A DNA stretch of 64,000 bases from Mesorhizobium muleiense (GTDB lineage: Bacteria > Pseudomonadota > Alphaproteobacteria > Rhizobiales > Rhizobiaceae): the NCBI RefSeq assembly GCF_900099905.1, contig NZ_FNEE01000021.1, forward strand, positions 1 to 64,000. Direction: 5' to 3'. Of the stretch, positions 1 through 9,685 are shown one piece after another. The notes beneath the pieces are model-generated. The model saw only the letters and a program-made list of their open reading frames with translations, had not been told where the DNA came from and ran no database searches. Positions within the stretch are counted from its first letter, which is position 1. Every line of letters starts with the position of its first letter. The translations under genes were made by a program, and so were the position numbers.

Positions 1-645
1 TTCTCACAATACGAGGTCGTGATACCACCAACCGATATGCTATGTTCAGTGATCATGAGTTGCATTTCCTCAGCACAACTGGCCGCGTCAGGTCGCCTTT
101 GATACTTTGGGGCTGAACTGATCCGTGCGTCTTGTGAAATATAGCAGCGAGATCGGCCGCGATTGTCAGGATGTAAACGCAGAAAATCGGCGTTTCGCGA
201 TCAACGGCATCTGTGGTCGAGCGAAGACATCGGGGTGGCCATTTCACCGGACAGTCGGCGATTAAAGGCAGATGCTTCCAGGCGCCTCTTCGCATATATA
301 TTCCTCTTCACTCGGCATCGGCCGGTATAGTCATATGACGTGGGCGGCGCCCGCGCTGCGCTGGCAAAAGGTGAATTGGCGCCGACACCGCAGCAGCCAT
401 CGTCGGGTTCCTGCGACATTGGGATGCTCCCTACTACCTTTGTCCTGTCGACGATGCGGCTTTCGTATGTCCATTCAATCACGCTATTGGGCCGCATTGC
501 GTGCGTTGTTCATCTTTCGACGCAGAAAAGCGGCCGATTTCTCAGCTGTTGCGAAGAAAACGACGATGGCCCATAAAATCCGGGTTTCAACCGCGCAATC
601 TGGAAGGAGAAAAATGGAGGAGTTGCAGACCTATTGGACGACTTA
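1..645. other. Non-coding stretch left of the first IS element
   Basis: I see no gene I would defend here. Short open frames exist on both strands but none shows a recognisable motif. The stretch holds one copy of a diverged repeat (58-200). Around 286-340 it also has a second short block that resembles sequence at about 26105-26150. In the 26-kb copy this second block lies directly beside the first, so both look like eroded pieces of one unknown sequence. Confidence 0.5.
58..200. repeat. Diverged dispersed repeat, copy 1
   Basis: This segment shares the core CATTTCCTCAGCA-AACTGG followed by CCGCGTCAGG and CTTTGATACTTT with 26158-26310, and more weakly with 26625-26690. Similarity to 26158 continues to a shared AATCGGCGTTTCGCGA block, with scattered substitutions and small indels. 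It may be a decayed gene fragment carried by a mobile element. No intact frame survives in any copy. Confidence 0.55.
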
Positions 646-661
646 GAGTCGGTTTCGGAAC

Positions 662-1010
662 TCATGGGGCCCTTGCCATTCGCCTTACGAGGAGCATCAC
701 GGAGGCGGCGTAGAGGAATGCGGCGGCGGAATTGATCGTCGACTCGAAATTCTTGGCGAGGCGCCGGTTTCGGTTGATCCAGGCGAAGAAGCGTTCGACC
801 ACCCAACGCCTTGGCAGCACGACGAAGCCGACTTGATTCATGACGATTTCGACGGTGATGTTGGTGGCCGCCGTCACGGTCCTGAATGTCGGCGGGATGG
901 GGTTCGACGAGCAGCGCCCGCTCGACGAGCGCATGGCGCTTGCGGCCCCTGATCTTCTTGCCCGCGTCTTAGCCGCGAGGCCGGCCGGCCTCGGTTGTTT
1001 TGACGCTTTA
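662..1010 (-). pseudogene. IS5-family transposase, C-terminal fragment
   Basis: The minus-strand translation contains the C-terminal DDE signature region of IS5 transposases, including a PRRWVVERFFAWINRNRRL-like block and a terminal LLVRRMAR block. The frame shifts once near 930, and the upstream part (GRKIRGRKRHALV-like) reads in another frame. The 5' part of the same gene lies at 2036-2387. The gene was therefore split by the IS481 element and is also frameshifted, so it cannot make an active enzyme. Confidence 0.8.
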
Positions 1011-1012
1011 GA

Positions 1013-2033
1013 TGTGAGGTTTCAATAGGTTGTTCATTCGGTCCTGAGCGAGGAAGCGGAAGTTGCTGAAGCTTTAGCGATTCTCGGAGGACCGAATGAA
1101 CATCCATAAGAATGCCCGACTGACGCCGCATGGTCGAGAGCGGATCGTGACTGAAGTGCTGCGCGGGCTGACGCCGCAGGCCGCCTCACGAGCCGCAGGC
1201 GTTTGCCCGCATACGGTGCGCAAGTGGGTTTGGCCGGTCTTCAGGATCGCAGTTCGCGACCACGACGTCTGCGCCGTCCCACGCCGCCGCAGCTCGTCGC
1301 TCGCATCGACGCCCTGCGCCGGGAGCGTAGGCCCGGCAAGCATATCGCCAGAGGTTGGCGTCTCGCCCGCAACAGTCAGTCGTCTTCTCAAGCGCCTCGG
1401 CCTGAACAGCTCGAGGCTTTGGATCCATTGCCGCCGGTATGCCGCTATGAGCGTGCCCATCCCGGCGAGCTAATCCACATTGACATCAAAAAGCTCGGCC
1501 GCTTCGAGCGGGTTGGCCATCGCATCACCGGTGACCGCACAGGCCAGAGCACCTGGCGCAGCTCCAGGCGTAGCGGTGCGGGCTGGGAGTTCGTCCATGT
1601 CTGCATCGACGATGCATCTCGCATCGCCTTCAGCCAAATCAAGCCCGGCGAGAAGACGCGGAGCGCTATAGCCTTCCTCAAGGCAGCCATCGCCAATTGC
1701 AAGCGTCTCGGCATAACCGTGACCCGCGTCATGACCGACAACGGCTCCTGCTACATATCGAGAGCCTTCGCCAAGGCCTGCAATCGGTTGCGCCTCAAGC
1801 ACATCCGCACAAAGCCGTACACCCCAAGACCAACGGCAAGGCCGAACGCTTCATTCAGACCGCGCTGCGCGAATGGGCATATGCCAGGGCCTACGACACC
1901 TCAGACCAAAGGGCCGAAGATCTGCCTTGCTAGCTCCATTGCTATAACTGGCACCGACCCCATGGTCGTCTCAAGGCCAACACGCCTATCAGCAGACTCG
2001 CCTTGTCCGAGGACAACCTGTTGAGGCTCCACA
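1013..2033 (+). mobile_element. IS481-family element nested in the IS5-family element
   Basis: The left terminus reads TGTGAGGTTTCAATAGGTTG. The right terminus, on the minus strand from 2033, reads TGTGGAGCCTCAACAGGTTG, so the ends match at 16 of 20 bases. The right flank GCTAGC fits the NCTAGN target known for IS481. The left flank TTTAGA is a poorer match, so the target duplication has decayed or I have its limit wrong by a few bases. The element carries one broken transposase gene. Confidence 0.8.
1096..2024 (+). pseudogene. IS481-family transposase, multiply frameshifted
   Basis: It begins MNIHKNARLTPHGRE, the usual start of one IS481 transposase group, followed by an HTH. The catalytic core is still readable: HIDIKKLGRF with the first Asp, MTDNGSCY with the second, and NGKAERFIQT with the Glu. 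Continuous reading needs at least four frame changes, near 1235, 1340, 1420 and 1815. It is therefore a dead copy. The next gene fragments on either side belong to the older IS5 element it entered. Confidence 0.85.
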
Positions 2034-2035
2034 GC

Positions 2036-2387
2036 TAGCTGTCGATGATGGCGACGTTGGGCTGGCGTGGCCGCCGACACTCTCGCGATCGGCCGTGACC
2101 CAGGCATGGTTAATCTTCTCCCACCGAACCGTCGCGAAAGGCTGCGAACCAGCGGTAGACTGTCGCCCACGGCGGAAAATCCGATGGCAGGAGCCGCCAG
2201 GCGATGCCGCCGCGAAGCGCGTAGAAGATGGCGTTGAACATCTCGCGCATCGACCAAACGCGGGACGCCCCGTCTTGCAGGCAGGCAGCAGGCGCGATTC
2301 GATCAGCCGCCACTCGGCATCCGTCAGATCGGTCTGGGATCGCGCCGTGGGGCGGCTATGCTGTTCGCGAGTGGTCGGGGTCCACAT
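2036..2387 (-). pseudogene. IS5-family transposase, N-terminal fragment
   Basis: The reading from 2387 contains the LTDAEWRLIESRLLP N-terminal domain and, after a frame change near 2290, the GGIAWRLLPSDFPPWATVY block typical of IS5 transposases. It stops at the right inverted end of the IS481 element. The matching 3' half resumes at 1010 on the same strand. Confidence 0.8.
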
Positions 2388-2678
2388 AAAATCTCCGAGC
2401 AGGTCGGCAAACCACTTGGAATCAGGTAAACTCAACCGCTCATCCCCTTTCGAAACGGCCTCTTAGAGCTTGCCATCCTAAAATTGGCGCTCGGCCGACC
2501 GGCCCAGTGATCGTAAAGCCAATACCGTGTTCCGTTGAGCTCAATTCCCGAGCTCTCCATAGGGCGTCCCTTGATGGCGCTCTCCAACCAGCCAACCTCC
2601 ATCTCGGGAACCGAGAGAGCAGGAAGTCAGTATACGGGTCAAACGGCGGTGTCAGCACCTGCGTCTTCGCAGCCGTAG

Positions 2679-3385
2679 CTAGACCACCTCTCCGCGATAC
2701 ATCACCGCGATGGAATCGGCCATAGCCTTTACAGTCGCGAGGTCGTGGGTGATGAACAGGTATGTCACTCCCTCGATCTTCTGCAGGCGCAGCAACAGTT
2801 TGAGGATGCCGTCGGCCACCAATGGGTCGAGAGCGCTCGTCACCTCGTCGCAGATGATGAGCTTCGGCTTTGCCGCCAGCGCGCGGGCGATGCAGACCCG
2901 CTGCTTCTGGCCTCCGGAAGCTCCGCAGGTCAATGAACCCTTGCCCATCTCGATCTCATCGAGAAGCTCGGCAACGGGTTGTCGCGCTCGCGTGCGCTCA
3001 TCCCGAAATAGAACTCAAGCGGCCGGCCAATGATGGCTCCGACCGTCTGGCGCGGGTTCATCGCCACGTCGGCGATCTGGTAGATCATCTGCAGTTCGCG
3101 AAGATCATTCCTGGTGTGGCCGGCAAGCCTGGGGGGCAGAGTCCGACCGCGAAAGTAATACTGCCGGAGATCGGCGGCAGCAGCCCCGTGATGACGGGCT
3201 AGGGTGGATTTCCGGAGCCCGACTCTCCGACGACAGCGAGGGTTTGGCCGGGATGGACGTCAACCGAGAGGTTCTGCAAAACCTTCACGGCACCGCCGCC
3301 ATAAGCGGCAGTGACGTTCCTCACCGACAAAGGCTTTGGCGTCGGTTCCTTCTCCTCGTGCTCGATCGAACGTACCGACACAGCG
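2679..3385 (-). pseudogene. Oligopeptide ABC transporter ATP-binding protein (DppF/OppF type), decayed
   Basis: The minus strand begins with a nucleotide-binding domain reading VRNVTAAYGGG and a Walker A (GESGSG) that runs out of frame exactly where Lys-Ser-Thr should follow, near 3200. Middle pieces (ADVAMNPRQTVGAIIGRPLE) read in a second frame. The 3' part restores the SGGQKQR signature, Walker B (LIICDEVTSALD) and the H-loop (FITHDL). At least two frameshifts break it. In this family it would energise uptake of di- or oligopeptides at the inner membrane. It lies downstream of permease remnants on the same strand. Confidence 0.8.
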
Positions 3386-3410
3386 CCTTAGTGTAGTCCA
3401 TGCGCGGCGA

Positions 3411-3470
3411 TAGCCCAATCAAAGCCCCGAGCGGGATTGTGCGGACATATCTAAGCACCACTGCGGTCAT
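3411..3470 (-). pseudogene. Stub of a second ABC permease (DppC type)
   Basis: An ATG at 3470 overlaps the TGA of the upstream permease (ATGA), the usual dppB-dppC coupling. About 20 residues (MTAVVLRYVRTIPLGALIG) read as a normal permease N-terminus. The reading then passes directly into sequence leading to the ATPase remnant. Almost the whole permease appears deleted. Confidence 0.5.
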
Positions 3471-3772
3471 TTCGGATGCCTCAAACGCGGATTGGTGAGA
3501 ATGGAGGCGATATCGGCGACGATGTTTAGGCCGATATAGACGGCGGCGAAGATGAGGCCGATCGCCTGAATCACCGGCACGTCACGCTTGGTGACGTCGT
3601 CGACGAGATAGGGAGGCCAGCGCGAAACCCGAAATCGCCTTGTCGATCGGCCGTTTCGGTAGCGTACCGCCAGCAGCCCAAGGATGATGGCGAGCGGAAC
3701 CGAAAACACGGCCGCCCAGAAGGCGAGGAACAGCGTGTTCCACATCCGTGGCATCAGCGTCGCAGCGATCTC
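3467..3772 (-). pseudogene. Dipeptide-type ABC permease (DppB), C-terminal part
   Basis: This is the 3' part of an inner-membrane permease. Two hydrophobic spans read LFLAFWAAVFSVPLAIILGL and VIQAIGLIFAAVYIGLNIVA, and the end TNPRLRHPK is typical of DppB. The stretch between the spans is partly out of frame. Its 5' part lies 2.7 kb away at 6452-6675 on the same strand, with IS481 and IS110 sequences between. The gene was thus split by insertion. Confidence 0.75.
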
Positions 3773-3839
3773 CTGTCGCGTAGATGCTATGGGCGGCGAG
3801 CGTGTGGCACCCTCGGCGCTGTTGAGCAGCTATCTAAGG

Positions 3840-5055
3840 AGCCCCCATGTCACCATCCCTGTTTGGACTGGGGACATCGCGAACAGGTGTGCGAGGACAT
3901 CGCGAACAGTTTTGCGCGTTGTGCGCAAGGGGGTTCGGGATGCCGTTCAAGGACAGAAGCGCGATGAAGCAGAAGTTGGAGTTCGTGAAGCTGGCGCTGG
4001 TGGAGGGGTCGAATGTGAGCGCGTTGTGTCGTCGCTTCGGGATCGGACGGACGTGCGGCCACAAGCTGCTTTCGCGCTACCGCAGCGAGGGCGAGGCAGG
4101 ACTGGCCGAGCAGTCGCGGCGGCCGCGATCGAGCCCGGCGCAGTGCGCGCCGGAGGTGGAAACGGCTGCACTTGCGGTGCGTGCGGCGCATCCGGCTTGG
4201 GGTGGACGCAAGATCGCGCGCGTCATCGCCCGCGACGGCATCGGCACGCCCGCGGCCTCGACGGTGACCGGCATCCTGCGCCGCAACGGCATCGAGCTGG
4301 GCGTGCTGGGCGGCGGGACTCAGCCCTTCATCCGCTTCGAGCACGAAGCTCCCAACGATCTGTGGCAGATGGACTTCAAGGGCCACATCGCCTTGCATGA
4401 CGGCCGGCTGCACCCGCTCACCGTGCTCGACGACCATTCGCGCTTCTCGATCGCGCTGTCGGCCTGCGCCGATCAGACCACCGCAACCGTGAAGGCCCGG
4501 CTGATCGCCGCCTTCCGCCGATACGGCCTGCCGTGGCGTATCGCCACCGACAACGGCCCGCCCTGGGGCGACGGCGGCCGCAACAACTTCACGCTGCTCA
4601 CCGTCTGGTTGATCGAGGCCGGCGTCGCCGTCAGCCATTCCAGGCCTTGTCACCCGCAGACGCTCGGCAAGGACGAGCGCTTCCATCGCTCGCTCAAAGC
4701 CGAAGCGCTGCAGGGACCGCCCTTTGCCGATCTCCCCAAGGCCCAGGACGCCTTCGATCGCTGGCGTCACGTCTACAACGCCGAGCGTCCGCACGACGCG
4801 CTTGGCGGCGCTGTGCCGCTCGACCGCTACCGCGTCTCGCAGCGCCAGCATCGCGAAACCGTCGAGCCGTTCGACTATGCCAAGGACGATCTCGTCCGCC
4901 GCGTTCAGCAGCATGGCTTCGTCTCCATCCTCGGCCACACCGTGCGCCTGTGCCGGGCCTTCGCAGGAAAGTCCGTCGCCTTTCGCCCAACCGCTGCCGA
5001 CGGCGTCTTCGACGCCTGGTTCACTGAAGTCCGGCGCATCGTTGAGCTTTTAGTT
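3840..5055 (+). mobile_element. IS481-family insertion sequence (limits approximate)
   Basis: This block carries one intact IS481-type transposase frame and sits between the two halves of a DppB permease gene. Upstream of the transposase, GGACATCGCGAACAG occurs twice (about 3871-3885 and 3895-3909), likely part of the left end. I could not find a convincing right inverted end, because the right side runs directly into an IS110 remnant. The right limit is set where IS110 similarity begins. Confidence 0.6.
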
Positions 5056-5244
5056 GGCGCGCTGGCTCCAGGCGCGCGTTGTCGAAGCTTATGTCATACG
5101 TCAATCGAGCGTCGCGGTTTCCGCGAACATCGGCGTGCCAAGACCGATCGCCTCGATACCGAACTGCTGATGCGCGCCTTTCTTGGCTGGCTGCGGGGCG
5201 AGAAAGCGCCACTGCAGCATGGCAGCCATCCCAACCATCAATGA
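3940..5244 (+). CDS. IS481-family transposase with an IS110-derived C-terminal tail
   Basis: The chosen start (MPFKDRSAMKQKLEFVKLAL) matches the usual IS481 N-terminus, although the frame is open 93 bases further upstream. An HTH lies at about residues 20-70, followed by the rve catalytic core with WQMDFKGH (Asp), ATDNGPPWG (Asp) and a final acidic site in a TLGKDERFHRSL block. The natural protein should end near 5050. With no stop there, the frame runs on about 60 residues into an IS110 fragment (RRAKTDRLDTELLMRAFLGW). The core looks complete, so activity is possible, but the right end of the element seems to be missing. Confidence 0.8.
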   Translation: MPFKDRSAMKQKLEFVKLALVEGSNVSALCRRFGIGRTCGHKLLSRYRSEGEAGLAEQSRRPRSSPAQCAPEVETAALAVRAAHPAWGGRKIARVIARDGIGTPAASTVTGILRRNGIELGVLGGGTQPFIRFEHEAPNDLWQMDFKGHIALHDGRLHPLTVLDDHSRFSIALSACADQTTATVKARLIAAFRRYGLPWRIATDNGPPWGDGGRNNFTLLTVWLIEAGVAVSHSRPCHPQTLGKDERFHRSLKAEALQGPPFADLPKAQDAFDRWRHVYNAERPHDALGGAVPLDRYRVSQRQHRETVEPFDYAKDDLVRRVQQHGFVSILGHTVRLCRAFAGKSVAFRPTAADGVFDAWFTEVRRIVELLVGALAPGARCRSLCHTSIERRGFREHRRAKTDRLDTELLMRAFLGWLRGEKAPLQHGSHPNHQ

Positions 5245-5954
5245 GGAGGAGGCCCGCCGTCCGAACCGTGAACGAGACAATCTCGTCCGCGAACGTAAAC
5301 AGATGGTCAACCGCATCAAGGCAATCCTCGCTCGCTTCGGAATTCGCGCCTTCAAACCCAATCGGCGCAAAGCTGCCGAGAAACTGGAGGCTCTGCATAC
5401 GGCGGAAGGTATGCCCCCGCCAGAACAAAGCCGACCCGAGTTGCGCCGTAATCTCGGACGGCTTCACCTGTTGCGTGAACAAATCCACGAGATCGAACAG
5501 GAACGGCTGCTGCAGCTCTCGTTGGTTCTGGACACGGAGAAGGGGCCGCTCGCAATGGTTCGCCTTCTTGCGCGGATCATCGGTGTCGGTACCGAGACTG
5601 CGGACATGCTGGTGAATGAGATTCTCTCACGCGGCCTGCGTGATCGGAGAGCCGTCGCCCGCTATGCCGGACCTACGGGGCGCCGGATGAGGGCGGCCAA
5701 CGCAGGCGCGAGAAGGTCTTGCGCGGGCCGGCAATGCTCGCGTCCGCTATGGCATGATCCTGTTGGCTTGGCGGTTCCTCCAATACCAAAAGGACAGCGC
5801 GCTCGCGCACTGGTTTTGCGCGAGCACGGCCGATGGCCGTGGCGGAACGCGCAAGACAATGATCGTGGCTTTGGCGCGCAAGCTGCTGATTGCATTCTGG
5901 CGACTTGTCACGACCGGCGAGATCCCGAAGGGAGTAGCCCTGCGTCAGGCATAA
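5056..5954 (+). pseudogene. IS110-family transposase remnant
   Basis: The reading VVEAYVIRQSSVAVS followed by RRAKTDRLDTELL is the N-terminal DEDD region of IS110 transposases. MAAIPTINEEEARRPNRERD and the C-terminal Transposase_20 part (LLARIIGVGTETADMLVNEI) follow. Reading needs changes of frame near 5110, 5210 and 5700, and the final ~65 residues (RKTMIVALARKLLIAFWRL) are in a third frame. The first part of the gene is missing, apparently replaced by the IS481 element. It is inactive. Confidence 0.8.
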
Positions 5955-6451
5955 GGCTTGGAGGAACGTTCGACAGGACGAGCATTGAAGTTTGGCAGCT
6001 GCAATAGCGTCTGCCGATAACGATCCGAGGTGGTGGTGATCCCGGTCGCTCACAGGGCTTACGACGCCGCGCTGTAGAATGGGCCCACCGCCCGGAGCTT
6101 CGCCGCCGATGCGTATGGCTGCATCATGGTTTTCGATCCGCCAGGATCAACCGCATACAAGCTTGCGCCGCGTTTACGGCCTCTGATGGCGAGCTCCCCC
6201 CGGTTGCAAGTTGTAGACCTCTACGATCAGGCACCGGCTCAATGTAACGCTGCCGCCGTGCTCGTGACCATCAAGGGCAAGTCACTTCACGATGGCCCAA
6301 AGGGCCACCCTTGACCGTCACGGTGTGCGGCGCCCCCGGAGCCAAAGCAGGAACAAATGGGCGCCACGGCTGAACAAGGAGACGGAACGACTGAAAGATT
6401 ACGTTGACAAAGATCGCCCCATACAAGCGAGCGCCTTGCCGAGATCACCGG
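5955..6451. other. Non-coding stretch between IS110 remnant and permease fragment
   Basis: No gene is recognisable. Short frames on both strands lack family motifs and ribosome-binding sites. The sequence probably contains the worn end of the IS110 element. Confidence 0.4.
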
Positions 6452-6675
6452 TTAATACCCGCCGAGCCACTGGAAGTAACGCACAATGGCGGGATCGATG
6501 ATGCCGGGTTCCCGGCGCAGGTTGGCGACCGCCTCGGGCGTCGCCGCCTGTCCGACGATCGACTGCCCACGTCGCCTGGAAGGATCTGGGTGCCCGCGAA
6601 GATCAGCACGGAGACGGCGAAGAGGAGGAGAATGCCCAGCGCGAAGCGCTGGGCGATCCACGGTGGTGCGTCCAT
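6452..6675 (-). pseudogene. Dipeptide-type ABC permease (DppB), N-terminal part
   Basis: It starts MDAPPWIAQRFALG at 6675, with a first membrane span LLLFAVSVLIFAGTQILPGD typical of DppB/OppB. A frame change occurs near 6560, after which QAATPEAVANLRREPGIIDP is the usual periplasmic stretch following span 1. It ends YFQWLGG at the edge of the IS block. The 3' part of the same gene is at 3467-3772. The protein would form the import channel with DppC, but is broken both by insertion and by frameshift. Confidence 0.75.
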
Positions 6676-7499
6676 GTGCTGCCTGTCATAGCGGAACAGT
6701 CGCGGTCTCGTTGCACGCGTATCCGAACATAAGCCCCTGGTCGCCTGCCCCCTTCCACAGGAGGACATGCTCTTGAACTCGGTATTGCAACGGGCGCGTG
6801 TCTGTTGGATACTTGAAAGTCTGGATCTAAGATGGAGAGGCCCAGGATTTGACCTCTGCCTCTTTTTGGTTCGCGTATCGATGAAGGTCGTTGTCGGGAA
6901 TTTTCTTGTTAAGCAGCAGAGCCCAGCTCCGAATCTTCTTACAACCAAGGATCGCGGCTATACCGCTTTCGTTCAGTTGCAGCTTCTTGAGGTCGGTTCC
7001 GATCTTTTTGCGAACGCCGGATACGGGATCCTTGTTGTCAGGCTCCTGCCCGTACGCTTGATACGCCTGTCGGCACGTGGATTGAGCCCATCCGAGATCA
7101 CCCCCTTGTCGCCGATGGGCTGATAATCCGTTCGTGCCGAGGAGAACGTTGCAAATTCCTTCCCAAGCATTCCCATCATAATCCAGATACCAAAGGCCCA
7201 CTTTACTGCCTCGCATTCAGCACTGCCGCCGCAACGGTAGATGGCACGTCGTCCCCTAAGCTACTCGTTGTGGAAGATGGAGGACGCGACCGGATGCGAG
7301 AGAGGCGCGCACCCACCACCTTCGCCTTGGCGACACATAGAGCCGAAAATGCCAAGGGGGCTCCACCGGGCCCAACTCGTTATGCGAGAACCCACCGCTG
7401 GCTCGGGACGAATACTCTACCACGGCCTCCGCCCAAGGGCGACCCGCGCCGTGCCATAGCTGGCGTCGCCATTCGCGAACGGCAGCTCGTGCGCTTGCC
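6676..7499. other. Stretch with no recognisable gene
   Basis: A minus-strand frame of 129 codons (6827-7216) contains LWYLDYDGNAWEG, slightly like repeats of bacterial surface proteins, but the rest matches nothing I know. Another minus-strand frame near 7300-7520 reads EIADAIAGQAHELPFANGDA, also unrecognised. Neither has a clear ribosome-binding site. I regard the stretch as eroded sequence upstream of the split permease gene, possibly with its old promoter. Confidence 0.3.
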
Positions 7500-8169
7500 C
7501 GGCGATGGCGTCGGCGATCTCCGTGCTGCAGCCCCTCGTGCCCGGCGAAGCGGGTGAGATTGTAGGCAAGGTTGGCCACGCCGGTCTTCGTCCTGGCACG
7601 GCGATCCCGATGGTGGCACGAACAGGCCCATCCTGGATTTCTACTGCGCGAAGACGTGTTTGATGAATGCGCGGGTTTTCGATCTCCGCCCCCTTTGGCG
7701 GCGACGTCGCTTCGCTCATCTGCCGACCCTTCGGTTTCTTCTGGTGGATGTCAAAGACCTAGCCGTTCTTCTCCAGCCACTCCTCGTTCTTCTTCAAGCG
7801 ATAGGCCGTGTCGGCCCAGACAGTCGAACCGGTGTTGGAGCAGTTGAGGACATTGCGAAGCGGCGCGCCGTCCTAGGCTGATGCGGTCGTGGCGTTTCAG
7901 CCGCGGATCAAGCCATGCCGGCGATCGATCGCGGCGTGGTTCTTGTAGCCGAAGGCGCGAATGGCGATGTCGCACTGCTGCGCTTTCCATCCTCGGCTAC
8001 CTTGGCCTTCGAGAACTTCACCGTCTAGTTTAAGGCGCGTCCCGGTCCTTCTGGCGCAGCTTGGCGGGCTTGTCTTTCCACTTGCCGGTATCTTGCCCGC
8101 CTTAATATCGGCCTTCTCAGCATCGGTGTTGCAATGATGATAAAGTTTTAAAGCACGTTGAATATCCAT
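7500..8169 (-). pseudogene. IS5-family transposase remnant (second type)
   Basis: On the minus strand, AFGYKNHAAIDRRHGLIRG, VWADTAYRLKKNEEWLEKNG and a final TGVANLAYNLTRF are the ordered blocks of an IS5 transposase DDE domain. They lie in different frames with stops between (breaks near 7900, 7760 and 7580). The N-terminal domain is absent or unreadable. The fragment starts 3 bases past the stop codon of the racemase-family gene, so the junction is tight. Confidence 0.8.
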
Positions 8170-8171
8170 TA

Positions 8172-8891
8172 TTACCCCGCCATCGCGGTTTGGTACTCGC
8201 CCATGGACGCTTTAACGCAAGCTCGGGCCAGCGCATCGGTCGCATCGAGCACCGTTGTCCCGACCTCAAGCCCTGAAAAAGCGACAGGAAGTTCCGTACA
8301 TGCTAAAAGCAAGCACTCCGCCCCCTGCTGGACTACCAGCCTCGCCGCAGCGCCTGCTGCCTCGCGGGCGGGAACCATCGTCCCCCCTTTGACAGATGTG
8401 ATTGAGTGGTCGATGAGACGTTGCGTCTTCTCGTCTGGAACGACTACACGATCGACCGCCTTGAGCAATTCGGTGGCGTAGACGTCGGCGGAGATTGTCC
8501 CGCGTGTGGCCATTATTGCGATCGAGCGCGGCCTGTTTGGCATCGCTAGGAGCTCGTGAAGCACCGCTTGGAAGATATGAAGTATCGTCGCCCGACACCC
8601 CCGGTCCAACCGATCGTGCCAATAGTGGGCCGTATTGCATGGAATTGCGATGAATTCGACACCGGCCGCGTCAAGGAAGCGAACTCCTGAAAGCATCGGC
8701 AGGAAAGGATCGTCTCGACCATTCTCAATGGCCGATGACCGATCTGGTATCTGCGGAACGTCGTGAACAATAAGTGGAATATGGTCCTGATCTATTGCAG
8801 CAGGCGTTGCATGTATGATCTTTGACATGAAATCTACTGTCGCTGCTGGTCCCATTCCACCGAGGATACCTATTAGACTCTTGTGGCGCAC
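8172..8891 (-). CDS. Aspartate/glutamate racemase family protein
   Basis: This family interconverts L- and D-amino acids (aspartate, glutamate or relatives) in the cytoplasm without a cofactor, using two cysteines. I chose the GTG at 8891 because the conserved fold begins six residues later (IGILGGMGP, about residues 7-15) and gives 239 residues, the family length. The frame is open upstream to an ATG at 9047. The catalytic pair is visible: IPCNTAHYW (Cys85) and LACTELP (Cys198). The upstream site is weak. Its 3' end abuts an IS5 remnant, but the C-terminus looks near complete. Substrate cannot be told from sequence. Confidence 0.8.
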   Translation of the reverse strand: MRHKSLIGILGGMGPAATVDFMSKIIHATPAAIDQDHIPLIVHDVPQIPDRSSAIENGRDDPFLPMLSGVRFLDAAGVEFIAIPCNTAHYWHDRLDRGCRATILHIFQAVLHELLAMPNRPRSIAIMATRGTISADVYATELLKAVDRVVVPDEKTQRLIDHSITSVKGGTMVPAREAAGAAARLVVQQGAECLLLACTELPVAFSGLEVGTTVLDATDALARACVKASMGEYQTAMAG

Positions 8892-9685
8892 TTGTTTGTC
8901 TTTCTGGTTACAATCGCATTGACTATTCCCGAAATTGCCCGCTATCGGTGAGACCTGCGTCACCACCATCTCCGCCTTCGGGCGCCATGGAGTAGCTGGC
9001 GTGCATGCCTCGGCCCAAAAAATTGCGCCCTGTTCATCGTGCGTCACCCACTAATGGCTGCGATGTCCGTGGCCCTGCGTCTCCTGGCATCTGAACTTTC
9101 CTATTCCATTCGCCGCGCATCACATAGGCTCGCTCCGCCCCCGCCGACAAGTCGGTCAAAGCTCCCGCATCTGTGGAAAGTAAGGAAGTGGTCGCTCTCG
9201 AAGTGATGCGTTGTTCGCGGGCGACGACGCCACTGCGCATCCAGCCGACTTCATTGGATCGGACGTGCGGCAGGTACCGGTGTCCATGAATCCGAGTAGG
9301 CGATATTATCTCCTTTCTCGTGGTGCCAATGTGCGAGCGTAGGTCTGTTTTCTGGCAGAATGGGGTTAGTGGGGACGTTATAGCGACGCATCTAAAGTTT
9401 GTTGTCGTCGATCGGTTGAATGGGGCGGCGGGCATGGCGGTGCTCTCTCCTTGGGTAAAGGGGGCAGCTCTGATCGCGTCGCCGACGACTCCGAGCTGGC
9501 GCCCCGCTTGAAAGGTTAGGGTCAATGCGGATGGTCCACGCCCCGCGTTAAGCCAAGTTGATCACTCCAACGACATTCTTAATAGCAATTCGTGTGCAAA
9601 TAGCTTCGAGTGCGCGAGCAATTGGCGAAACTGCTGTCCGGGAATAACGGAACCGTTGTCCGGCTTTTGCGAAATCGAACCCGGA
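8892..9685. other. Non-coding stretch upstream of the racemase-family gene
   Basis: A minus-strand open frame spans 9034-9525 (163 codons) but has no domain, no membrane segment and biased composition (many Arg, Thr and Ser), so I do not call it a gene. The promoter of the racemase-family gene should lie in the right part of its own upstream region, but no convincing -35/-10 pair stands out. Confidence 0.35.

Larger units (their letters stand above)
646..2462 (-). mobile_element. IS5-family element, interrupted by an IS481-family element
   Basis: The left end reads GAGTCGGTTTCGGAA from 646. The right end, read on the minus strand from 2462, is GAGGCCGTTTCGAAA, a matching inverted terminus. 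TTA is present on both sides (643-645 and 2463-2465), which fits the short target duplication of IS5-type elements. The transposase reads on the minus strand as an N-terminal piece (2036-2387) and a C-terminal piece (662-1010), with an IS481-type element between them. Confidence 0.8.

Noticed and set aside
3850..4938. Minus-strand open frame of 362 codons
   Set aside because: It lies wholly antisense to the IS481 transposase, which has clear catalytic motifs; the minus frame has none.
9034..9525. Minus-strand open frame of 163 codons upstream of the racemase-family gene
   Set aside because: No domain, no ribosome site, biased composition; kept only as a note in the non-coding entry.
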